DNA from: Hymenobacter latericoloratus | GTDB lineage: Bacteria > Bacteroidota > Bacteroidia > Cytophagales > Hymenobacteraceae | Reading direction: 5' to 3' | Assembly (NCBI RefSeq): GCF_014199535.1 | Contig: NZ_JACHNV010000005.1 | Location: forward strand, 1-64,000 | DNA length: 64,000 nt | Shown: positions 26,101-33,016 of the stretch, piece after piece | How the letters are laid out: every line of letters starts with the position of its first letter | Numbering within the stretch: the stretch's first letter is position 1 | Notes under the pieces: generated by a model | The model's database searches: none | The model's input: the letters and a program-made list of their open reading frames with translations, nothing else | What the model was told of the DNA's origin: nothing | Program-made: the position numbers and the translations under genes

Positions 26101-28758
26101 GTGACGGTGGAGCGGGACCGGGTGCTGGACCACTTCTACGTGAACACCGACGAGAAGTCGGCCCGCGTGAGCATTCCCATTCGCACCGGCCACGTGCCCA
26201 ACGTGTACGTGACAGCCACCGCCATCCGCGAAATCAAGGACAACCGTCTGCCCCTCACGGTGGCCCGCGGCTTCGTGCCGCTCACGGTAGAAAAGCCCGG
26301 CGCCAAGCTGCAAGTGGCCATCAAAGCCTCTGCCCAAAGCCGCTCCCAAACTGCCCAGACCATTGAAGTTACCACCGCCCCCGGCGCCCAGGTGACGCTG
26401 GCTATGGTGGACGAGGGCATCCTGCAGATGAAGGACTACCGCACGCCCGACCCCTACGGCTACTTTTACCAGAAGCGCGCCCTGGAAGTACAGGCCTACG
26501 ACGTCTACCCCTTTCTGCTGCCCGAACTAGGGACCAGCAGCACCGGCGGCGACGGTTACGACCTCTCGCGTCGCACCACGCCCGTGCCCAACCGCCGCGT
26601 GAAGCTGCTCGCCAAATGGAGCGGCGTGCTCACCGCCGATGCCAGCGGCAAGGTGCGCTACAAGCTGCAAGTGCCCCAGTTCAGCGGCGCCGTGCGCATC
26701 ATGGCCGTGGCCTACAAGAACGACGCCTTCGGTTCCGCTGAGCACACCATGCGTGTCGCTGACCCAGTAGTCATCAGCACCGCTCTCCCCCGCTTCCTCA
26801 GCCCCGGCGACACAATTGACGTGCCCGTAACGCTGACAAACACGACGAAGTATCGAATAATAGGTGGCGTAAGAATATCCACGTCCATACATTCTTCTGA
26901 AGATCCTCTGATTCGGGTTCAGACTAAAGACGACCTAGACCCTAACAAGAGTGATAGAGGTATATATGAGGAAGAATTGCATGGCCTTCGAATTGACTTA
27001 GCGCCTGATAGAGAGCAACGTGTTGTTTTTCGAGTAGCAGCAACACACATTGGAAATTCTCGAATAAGCATGAATGCTCGGGTTAGACAAATAGGAGCTC
27101 CGCAGCCTAAGAAGTCGAAGGTATCTTCTGATCCTTACCAATTTTTCACCGAAACCATCGAGATACCCGTCCGTCCTGCTTCACCACTGCAGAAGCGCAC
27201 GGGAGCGGGCGTGGTGACGGGCGGCGCAGCCCAGCAGCTGAACCTGAAAACCGACTTCCTGCCTTCGTCGCTGCGGAGCCAGCTGGTGGTGAGCCGCTCC
27301 CCCATGACGGAGTTTGCCAAGGACCTGCGCTACCTGCTGCAATACCCCTACGGCTGCCTGGAGCAAACCGTGTCGGCCGCTTTCCCGCAGCTATACTACG
27401 GCGACTTAGCCGCCACGCTAGGCCAGAAAACCGGCAAAACCGGTAAGGCGGGCCTGTTCAACCCCAACTACCACGTGCAGGAAGCCGTCCGGAAGGTGGA
27501 AGCCCAGCAGATGTACAACGGCTCCCTCAGCTACTGGCCCGGCGGCGACTACGATAACTGGTGGGCCACCACCTACGCCGCTCACTTCCTGCTGGAAGCC
27601 CAGCAAGCCGGCTTCGACGTGAACAAGAACGTGCTCGATAGGGTACTGCGCTACCTGCAGGCCCGGGTGCGCAAGCGCGAAACCGACACCTACAACATCA
27701 TCCAGACCGGCGGCGTGATCCGCCCCCTCACGCTGGCCAAGAAGGAGGTAGCCTACTCCCTCTACGTGCTGGCCCTGGCCGGCCGCCCCGATGCCGTAGG
27801 CCTCAACTACTACAAAGCAAACCGCCCCCAGCTGGCCGAAGATTCGCGCTACCTACTGGCGGCGGCCTTCGCCCTGAGCGGTAACCAGCGCGGCTACCAG
27901 AGCACGGTACCCACCCGTTTCGGGGCCGCGCCCAGCATCGCCGGCCGCCAGCTCGATGGGGCCTTCTCCTCTCCCATCCGCGACGAAGCCCTGGTGCTCA
28001 ACGCCCTGCTCGCCGCCGACCCCGCCAATCCGCAGATAAACACCCTAGCCCGTCAGCTCAGCCGCCAGGTAAAGCAAGCCGGCTGGCTCAACACGCAGGA
28101 ACGGTCATTTGCACTGCTGGCCCTCGGCAAGCTGGCGAAGAAAAACGCCGGTAGCACCGTGGTAGCTAGCCTGCTGGCCGACGGTAAGGCCATCGGAAAC
28201 TTCTCAGGCAAAGACCTCACGGTAAGCAACGTGGCCAACCGCCAGCTGCAGCTGCGCACCAGCGGCAAGGGCAGCCTCTACTACTTCTGGGAAACCGAAG
28301 GCATTTCGCCCACCGGCCAGGTGCGCGAGGAAGACGCCTACCTGCAAGTGCGCCGCCAGTTCCTGGACCGCAACGGCAACTCGGTGGGCTCTACCTCTTT
28401 TAGGCAAAATGACCTGGTAGTGGTTAAAATCACTATTCAATCAGCGGAAACGGCGGGTGAGGTAAAGAACGTGGCTATTACGGACCTACTGCCCGCCGGC
28501 CTGGAAATTGAGAACCCGCGCATCGGGGCCGTGCGTGACCTGACCTGGGCCACCGACGCCGCCCAGCCTGACTACCTCGACGTGCGCGACGACCGGATTA
28601 ACCTGTTCACTACCGTTACCACCGCGCCCAAGTCGTTCTACTACCTCTGCCGCGCCGTGAGCAAAGGCACCTTCAAGCTCGGTCCCGTCAGCGCCGACGC
28701 CATGTACAACGCCGAGTACCACAGCTACGCTGGTAGCGGCATAGTGCGGGTGCGGTAG
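23149..28758 (+). CDS. Alpha-2-macroglobulin family lipoprotein
   Basis: This 1869-residue bacterial alpha-2-macroglobulin is predicted to be lipid-anchored on the periplasmic side (lipobox LCAC, Cys21). Such proteins trap attacking proteases: bait-region cleavage exposes a thioester that captures the enzyme. The thioester motif is intact as YGCLEQTVSAAF (Cys1403, Gln1406). The macroglobulin beta-domains, the RDLYRPGDTIQTNTVIRTEDW segment and the MG/CUB-like parts occur in the usual order, and length is normal. A low-GC patch at residues ~1229-1342 interrupts an otherwise uniform GC-rich gene. In other bacteria this type is paired with PBP1c, and a PBP1c gene lies three genes downstream. Confidence 0.93.
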   Translation: MLFRSVSRLPLLVLLALLCACSKSGSDATLDPNGEEIDPYQNLVFQFADAVANPEQQDRWDTVQVVKFEPAMRGKFKWTSDRELIFSPTTPFKPSTAFKATLQKEALPEGKRNVELPENRQKFHTPYLQLQEPQAFWGRSERAAGTAEMRVELPFNYSVKPADVKPLLRVTQDGQPVAFEVSGEPGQVVRVSLNQQVRPGSPLTVALGQGLRAQGSDQASTADYEKQVQVPDPEALEVRSITGTLQSADPVITILTSQPVTTGDLQNALSVSPQVAYEVEELESGFRLKGGFEVGKSYQVSLRQGLRGGLGGHLSEDFTQTVSFSDERPTISFASAEKAMYLDALGGRNLGVRINEVGQVKVTIAKVYANNIQQLLRGGTQYGYPGYDGEYSGDEDQDEEGEYVDRSYQYYDVENLGNVLTERTYTVSGLPKAQGLRLLNLNLKDLEFSGGLKGLYIIKVQDTERQWLQVSKLVAVSDIGLIVKQGKAGSTLVFANSIRNAKALSGVEMRFISTNNQVMGTGLTNGEGVAKFDSTAQNGRFRLGMVMAQQGNDFTFLDLSRSRVETSRFEVGGLQSNAARYQAFLYGDRDLYRPGDTIQTNTVIRTEDWQAPPKGLPVKIRLLLPTGKEYAGLQKTLNAAGSFEARFLLPPAVMTGLYTMEVLTGNDVLLASRQISVEEFIPDRMKVTVKASRAVVKPGQAVAAQITAQNLFGPPAADRKFEVEFSLKEKAFNPKGFEQYTFAINSGERRRGGYGYQESTPISDRFEKTTREGTTDAAGRGTATYEVPDYTDLGTLEGAAFTTVFDETGRPVNRLATFEVQTQPVLFGISSPNELVSTGKPLAVQLVALTPAGKPTQAQAQVRIVRLLWETVIERQGGRYVYNSQKREQVVLNRTIPVYGGSNAEAHLGFSPTYSGEYEIRVSRPGAVTYVARQVYAYGYGDTQSNSFEVNNEGEVTIEADKPKYEPGETANLLLKTPFPGRVLVTVERDRVLDHFYVNTDEKSARVSIPIRTGHVPNVYVTATAIREIKDNRLPLTVARGFVPLTVEKPGAKLQVAIKASAQSRSQTAQTIEVTTAPGAQVTLAMVDEGILQMKDYRTPDPYGYFYQKRALEVQAYDVYPFLLPELGTSSTGGDGYDLSRRTTPVPNRRVKLLAKWSGVLTADASGKVRYKLQVPQFSGAVRIMAVAYKNDAFGSAEHTMRVADPVVISTALPRFLSPGDTIDVPVTLTNTTKYRIIGGVRISTSIHSSEDPLIRVQTKDDLDPNKSDRGIYEEELHGLRIDLAPDREQRVVFRVAATHIGNSRISMNARVRQIGAPQPKKSKVSSDPYQFFTETIEIPVRPASPLQKRTGAGVVTGGAAQQLNLKTDFLPSSLRSQLVVSRSPMTEFAKDLRYLLQYPYGCLEQTVSAAFPQLYYGDLAATLGQKTGKTGKAGLFNPNYHVQEAVRKVEAQQMYNGSLSYWPGGDYDNWWATTYAAHFLLEAQQAGFDVNKNVLDRVLRYLQARVRKRETDTYNIIQTGGVIRPLTLAKKEVAYSLYVLALAGRPDAVGLNYYKANRPQLAEDSRYLLAAAFALSGNQRGYQSTVPTRFGAAPSIAGRQLDGAFSSPIRDEALVLNALLAADPANPQINTLARQLSRQVKQAGWLNTQERSFALLALGKLAKKNAGSTVVASLLADGKAIGNFSGKDLTVSNVANRQLQLRTSGKGSLYYFWETEGISPTGQVREEDAYLQVRRQFLDRNGNSVGSTSFRQNDLVVVKITIQSAETAGEVKNVAITDLLPAGLEIENPRIGAVRDLTWATDAAQPDYLDVRDDRINLFTTVTTAPKSFYYLCRAVSKGTFKLGPVSADAMYNAEYHSYAGSGIVRVR
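26835..27175 (+). other. Low-GC patch inside the alpha-2-macroglobulin gene
   Basis: About 340 bases with codon choice unlike the rest of the gene: AGA, ATA, AAA, GAT and TCT in place of CGC, ATC, AAG, GAC and AGC. Edges are sharp, between the VPVTLTNTTK and EIPVRPASPLQK coding regions, and the frame is kept. The neighbouring lipoprotein gene at 22,450-23,040 has similar composition. It encodes a macroglobulin domain just before the thioester domain and may be a recombined or gene-converted segment. Confidence 0.7.
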
Positions 28759-28783
28759 TTTTCGATGCATAACAAAAGTTAGT

Positions 28784-28874
28784 GTCATGCTGAGCTAGTC
28801 GAAGCATCTCTACCGCTCCGTCCTCACAATTGGGGTAGCCAGAGGTAGAGATGCTTCGACCAGCTCAGCATGAC
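28784..28874. repeat. 91-bp palindromic repeat, 31-bp arms
   Basis: The arms at 28,784-28,814 and 28,844-28,874 are inverted copies with one mismatch. They begin GTCATGCTGAGC and continue through TCGAAGCATCTCTACC, with a 29-base loop. It has the look of a non-autonomous dispersed repeat (MITE-like) and contains an ATG (28,851) in frame with the next gene, though I prefer a later start. Confidence 0.8.
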
Positions 28875-28946
28875 GTTCTTTTTCACACTACATCCTCACT
28901 TTTTATCATAATCAACTTCCGCCTTATTCTGATTTCCATCCTGGTT

Positions 28947-29237
28947 ATGTTCATCGGCATGATTCTGTGGATGGGCTACTACTTCTATTTCCGCACCGAT
29001 GGCCAGGGCCGCGTAACGCGGGAAGCAGACAGCCCCGAAGCGGCGGCCCGGGGCCAACAAACCCTGCGCCGGGCTGACGCTCTCATCAATCAACGGCAAT
29101 ATGAGCCGGCCAAAGCCCTACTCGATTCCCTGCGCGACGCTGACCTGAACCCCGCATTCTTCGTCAGCACCGAGGATCTGCAGCAGCGCTTCGATACGCT
29201 GCGGGTGCGCAGTTACCGCGAGAAGCAGGTTCAGTAA
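28947..29237 (+). CDS. Small membrane-anchored hypothetical protein
   Basis: 96 residues from the ATG at 28,947. The frame is open further upstream, so a longer N-terminal helix (LILISILVMFIGMILWMGYYFYF) is possible, with an initiator inside the palindrome at 28,851. One membrane helix is followed by a soluble helical segment with a TPR-like look (ADALINQRQYEPAKALLDSL). Not recognised. It lies between the alpha-2-macroglobulin and the chagasin-like genes on the same strand, which suggests an envelope role. Confidence 0.6.
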   Translation: MFIGMILWMGYYFYFRTDGQGRVTREADSPEAAARGQQTLRRADALINQRQYEPAKALLDSLRDADLNPAFFVSTEDLQQRFDTLRVRSYREKQVQ

Positions 29238-29388
29238 GCGAGGGGGGGGGTAGCATCCCAGGCAACTTCGCTCAGCAAGCTCAACTGCAGCCTTTTACTT
29301 GTGCATTCGTAGAATTTCTACCGCAGCCGGCGCTTCCTAAGTGGCCGGCTGCGCTGCTGTTGATGAACTCTATTTCTGGCGCCGCTCC

Positions 29389-30165
29389 ATGAAACCTACC
29401 CTGTGCTTCTCTCTGTTTCTGCGCCTGGCTACCGCCCTGCTCCTGGTGTGCGTAGTCCTTCTTTTTCCTACCCCTGCGCAGGCCGACATCGTCACGCTCA
29501 CGGCCACCGACAATGGCAAGCAGGTGCAGTTGAACGTGGGCGACCAGCTGGTTATCCGGCTACCGACCGTTTCACCGCGCTTTGGCTGGCGCCTGACCCA
29601 AACGTATCCGGGGCAACTGACCGTGACGCAGGTCCACAGCCTGCCGGGGTTGAGCAGCGGCGTACCGGGGGCGCCGGCTACCTTCGAAATTCACTTTCAG
29701 GCAACCGGCACCGGGGGCCTCGACCTGGCGCTGGTGTCGGCGCAACCGGGTACGGGCTTTTCCCCGCTGGGCGATTTTTTCCGGGTTTTTGTGACGATTG
29801 ATAAGCCGGGCGTAGCCAAAAACGTGAACATCACGGAGTACGGCAACCGCAGCCGCGTGAAAGTAAACAAAGGCGACCAGCTCGCTATTCGGCTTGATAA
29901 CACGGGCGGCTCGAAGTACCAGTGGGAAGTGATGCCCATTGCCAACGGCGTCATCCAACTGATTCCGCCCGCGGCCACCCCGCCCACCAAGAAGCCGAGA
30001 AAGAAAGCTAAAGCGGGCGGCGAGGAAGATGTGACCTTTCAGTTTCAGGCCCTAAACCCCGGCAAAACCACGCTGCGTTTCCTCTACCGCAACACGGCCA
30101 ACAACGAAGCCCCACCCAAGCGCGACTTTGAGCTGGAGGTAGAAGTACCCGAGCCGCCCAGATAA
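29389..30165 (+). CDS. Exported protein with two chagasin-like (I42 inhibitor) domains
   Basis: The 258-residue product starts at the ATG at 29,389 and has a signal peptide (LATALLLVCVVLLFPTPAQA). Two similar beta-rich domains follow. The first has VGDQLVIRLPTVSPRFGWRL and ATFEIHFQATGTGGLDLAL; the second has KGDQLAIRLDNTGGSKYQWEV and VTFQFQALNPGKTTLRFLYRN. The pattern G-D-Q-L-x-I-R-L, an N-P-T-T-G-Y-x-W-like loop and a late F-Q-A-x-x-x-G motif fits the chagasin/ICP cysteine-peptidase inhibitor family (MEROPS I42), though the loop motif is degenerate. A Lys-rich insert (KKPRKKAKAGG) splits the second domain. The context next to a protease-trapping macroglobulin supports an anti-protease role, by inference. 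Confidence 0.6.
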   Translation: MKPTLCFSLFLRLATALLLVCVVLLFPTPAQADIVTLTATDNGKQVQLNVGDQLVIRLPTVSPRFGWRLTQTYPGQLTVTQVHSLPGLSSGVPGAPATFEIHFQATGTGGLDLALVSAQPGTGFSPLGDFFRVFVTIDKPGVAKNVNITEYGNRSRVKVNKGDQLAIRLDNTGGSKYQWEVMPIANGVIQLIPPAATPPTKKPRKKAKAGGEEDVTFQFQALNPGKTTLRFLYRNTANNEAPPKRDFELEVEVPEPPR

Positions 30166-30191
30166 AAGCACCACTACCGCTGCCAGCTTTC

Positions 30192-30240
30192 TATCTTGCT
30201 ACCCCTAATCCATGGCTGAATGCCGTGGGTTAGGGGTAGC
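30192..30240 (+). promoter_or_regulatory. TATCTTGC box and leader hairpin before pbpC
   Basis: TATCTTGC at 30,192-30,199 resembles the -7 box. An inverted repeat then follows: GCTACCCCTAATCCA at 30,198-30,212 and TGGGTTAGGGGTAGC at 30,226-30,240, with one mismatch. The right arm ends exactly at the base before the ATG at 30,241, so a folded leader would hold the start region. Confidence 0.55.
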
Positions 30241-32622
30241 ATGAAACGCGCTTTTAAGGTTCTTCTGGGGGTAGTGGCGTTCCTGGCGTTGGCCGGGGGC
30301 CTCGACCTGCTTTTCCCGCTGCCGCCTACCCCCCGGTACTCGCCCATTGTGCTGGCCGCCGATGGCTCGGTGCTGCATGCCTACCTCAACCCCACCCAGA
30401 AGTGGCGGATGAAAACCGAGCTGCGCGAGATTACGCCGGTGCTGCGCAAAGCCATTCTGGAAAAGGAAGACCGGTGGTTTCGGTGGCACTTTGGGGTGAA
30501 CCCGGTGGCACTGGTGCAGGCCGCCGCCCGCAACCTGTTTGGCACGGGCCGCACCACGGGGGCCAGCACCATTACCATGCAGGTGGCGCGGCTGCTGGAA
30601 CCCAAGGAGCGCACCTTCGGCAACAAGCTACTGGAAATGCTGCGCGCTACCCAACTGGAGCTGCATTACAGCAAGGACGAGATTTTGCAGCTTTATCTGA
30701 ACCTGGTGCCTTACGGCGGCAACATGGAGGGCGTGAAATCGGCCGCCCTGCTCTACTTCCAGCAAACGCCCGACTACCTCTCCCTGGCCCAGACCGTCAC
30801 GCTGGCTATCATCCCGAACCGGCCCAGGGGCCTGGTGCTGGGCAAGAACAACGCGGCCGTGCTACAGGAGCGCAACCGGTGGCTGAAGCGGTTCGGCGAG
30901 GCCGGGTTATTTCCGAAAGAAGAGGTAGCCGACGCCCTGCTGGAGCCCTTGGACGTGCAGCGCCACCCGGCCCCCACCCTGGCTCCCCACCTTTCGCGGC
31001 GGCTGGTGCGGCAGTTCCCGGGCCAGGCCATCATCCGGAGCAGCTTGCAGCGCAGCAAGCAGGCCCGGGCCGAGGACCTGACGCTGGGCTACGTGCGCCG
31101 CCTCCGGGAATTGGGCATCAGCCAGGCCGCCGTGCTGGTGGTGAATAACCGTACCCGGCAGGTGGAGGCCTACGTGGGCTCGGCCGATTTTCGCGACTTT
31201 GGCAGCCAGGGCCAGAACGATGGGGTAGTGGCCGTCCGCTCGCCAGGTAGCACGCTCAAGCCGTTTCTGTACGCCCTGGCTATGGACCGGGGCCTGGTTA
31301 CGCCCAAGCTGCTGCTGCCCGATGTGCCCACCAACTTCCAGGGCTACCGGCCCGAAAACTTCGATAAGCGCTGCAACGGCGAGGTAACGCTGGAACGCGC
31401 CTTGGCCTATTCGCTCAATATTCCGGCCGTGCGCGTGCTCAACCAACTGGGCGTGCCCGCCTTCACCGACAAACTCCGCCAGGCGGGCTTCCGAAACATT
31501 ACCCGTAACCGGGCCCGCCTGGGCCTGAGCAGCATTCTGGGCGGCTGCGGGGCGAGCCTGGAAGAGCTGACCAACCTGTACGTGACCCTGGCCGAGGGCG
31601 GGCAGTATAGTCCGCTGCAGTTTACCTCACCCCCCGGCCCCCTCCCCTTCAAAGAGGAAGAGCTAGGCGCGAGTAGCAGAACCAAATCGTCGGGCTCCCC
31701 CTCTCTGAAGGAGAGGGGGCCGGGGGGTGAGGCCCAACTTATTTCCCCCGCCGCCGCCTTCCTCACCACCGACATCCTGGCCCAGCTTACCCGCCCAGAT
31801 TTGCCCCTGGGCGCGGCCAGCAGCATGCGGCTGCCCAAAGTGGCCTGGAAGACCGGCACCAGCTACGGCCGCCGCGACGCCTGGAGCATTGGCTACAACC
31901 GGCAGTACACCATTGGGGTGTGGGTGGGCAACTTCAGCGGCCAGGGCAGCCCCGCCCTCACGGGCGCCGATGTGGCTACCCCCCTGCTGTTCGACCTGTT
32001 CAACGCCTTGGCCTACAACTCGCCCAACAACTGGTTTACGCCTCCGGCCGCGCTGGATTTCCGGCTGGTGTGCGCCGAATCGGGCCGGGTGCCGGGCGAG
32101 AACTGTCCGGATCAGGTTATCGACTATTTCCTGCCAGGCGTCAGCAACGGGCAGCGGTGCCAGCACCAGCGCGAGGTGCTGGTAGCAGCCGATGGCAGCA
32201 GCGCCTATTGCCGGGCCTGCGCGCCGGCGGCGGGGTACCGGCGGGAGCTGTTCCCGAACCTGCTGCCCGAGGTAGCGGCCTTTAAGGAGGCCCAGGGTAT
32301 CCCGTACCGCCGCCTGCCCCCGCACAACCCCCAATGCCAGCGGGTAAGCGGGGGCGCGGAGCGGGCCCCCACCATCACTTCCCCTACCCCCAACACCGAA
32401 TACGTGCTCAACCGCCACGAGCAGCAACAGCTGCTGCTCAGTTGCACCACGGGCAACGAGGTGCGCCAGGTGCACTGGTACGTCAACGACCGGTTTCTGC
32501 GCACGGCGGCGGCCACGGAGCGGGTCTTTTTCCGGCCGGCGCCCGGTCCGCTGAAAGTTTCCTGCGCCGACGACCACGGCCGCAACACCGATGTGCTGGT
32601 GACAGTAACCGAGCTGGAATAG
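30241..32622 (+). CDS. pbpC: Penicillin-binding protein 1C, bifunctional peptidoglycan synthase
   Basis: This 793-residue type II membrane protein polymerises and may cross-link peptidoglycan in the periplasm. An N-terminal anchor (FKVLLGVVAFLALAGGLDLLF) is followed by the glycosyltransferase domain with EKEDRWFRWHFG (Glu76), GASTITMQVARLLEP and the ELHYSKDEILQLYLNLVPYGG motif. The transpeptidase motifs are SPGSTLKPF (Ser337), YSLNIPAV and WKTGTSYG. The C-terminus has the cysteine-bearing PBP1C tail domain. The start at 30,241 fits the anchor. Between the SLN and KTG motifs a 36-codon palindromic insertion (31,625-31,732) is translated in frame as TSPPGPLPFKEEE...SLKERGPGGEA, replacing the short loop seen in relatives. 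It lies with the macroglobulin gene upstream. Confidence 0.93.
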   Translation: MKRAFKVLLGVVAFLALAGGLDLLFPLPPTPRYSPIVLAADGSVLHAYLNPTQKWRMKTELREITPVLRKAILEKEDRWFRWHFGVNPVALVQAAARNLFGTGRTTGASTITMQVARLLEPKERTFGNKLLEMLRATQLELHYSKDEILQLYLNLVPYGGNMEGVKSAALLYFQQTPDYLSLAQTVTLAIIPNRPRGLVLGKNNAAVLQERNRWLKRFGEAGLFPKEEVADALLEPLDVQRHPAPTLAPHLSRRLVRQFPGQAIIRSSLQRSKQARAEDLTLGYVRRLRELGISQAAVLVVNNRTRQVEAYVGSADFRDFGSQGQNDGVVAVRSPGSTLKPFLYALAMDRGLVTPKLLLPDVPTNFQGYRPENFDKRCNGEVTLERALAYSLNIPAVRVLNQLGVPAFTDKLRQAGFRNITRNRARLGLSSILGGCGASLEELTNLYVTLAEGGQYSPLQFTSPPGPLPFKEEELGASSRTKSSGSPSLKERGPGGEAQLISPAAAFLTTDILAQLTRPDLPLGAASSMRLPKVAWKTGTSYGRRDAWSIGYNRQYTIGVWVGNFSGQGSPALTGADVATPLLFDLFNALAYNSPNNWFTPPAALDFRLVCAESGRVPGENCPDQVIDYFLPGVSNGQRCQHQREVLVAADGSSAYCRACAPAAGYRRELFPNLLPEVAAFKEAQGIPYRRLPPHNPQCQRVSGGAERAPTITSPTPNTEYVLNRHEQQQLLLSCTTGNEVRQVHWYVNDRFLRTAAATERVFFRPAPGPLKVSCADDHGRNTDVLVTVTELE
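31625..31732. repeat. 108-bp palindromic element inserted in frame in pbpC
   Basis: The outer arms are about 35 bp, starting CCTCACCCCCCGGCCCCCT on the left and its inverse GGGGGCCGGGGGGTGAGG on the right, with about four mismatches. The element is exactly 108 bases, a multiple of three, so the gene frame survives. It adds about 36 residues at ~461-497 of the protein, in a loop between transpeptidase motifs. Confidence 0.8.
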
Positions 32623-33016
32623 GCCCGCCGGCCGGGCTTGTTCCAGCTCGGCGTTAGGGCCTGTTCTGCTACCTATTGCTGCCCAAACCGCCCGCGGCGT
32701 AGCTGGGCGCTACGTGCCCTGTGCTACCTGTTGAGGTACATTTTATTTCTGCGGACCGCATAACCTTTCGGTCCTACCCCGGTTTATCAGCCTTGTAATC
32801 CTGAAACCATGCTGTTATTCATCTTGGATAATCTTGGATGAGTACTACGCTGAATTTCAGAACCCTTTTCATTTTCCCACCGAATACCCCCTGATGGCAG
32901 GCAGCGGTGCGGCGAAAGGCCGTGTCCTTGCGCCTGATGGTTTGGATTCCGGGCGGCTGCCATTAGTCGCCTACCGTGCGTTGGCTACGTGGTGTAGTAG
33001 CTGCTTTACCCCGAAT
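32623..33016 (+). promoter_or_regulatory. 394-base upstream region of the RND efflux operon
   Basis: No gene is visible. AT-rich patches at 32,740-32,765 and 32,805-32,890 are the likely promoter area. A short direct repeat ATCTTGGAT occurs twice around 32,820-32,836. An upstream in-frame extension of the TolC frame exists but has no signal peptide and is probably not translated. Confidence 0.4.

Noticed and set aside
32834-33016. N-terminal extension of the TolC-like protein
   Set aside because: The ATG at 33,017 opens a clear signal peptide; the extension would bury it.
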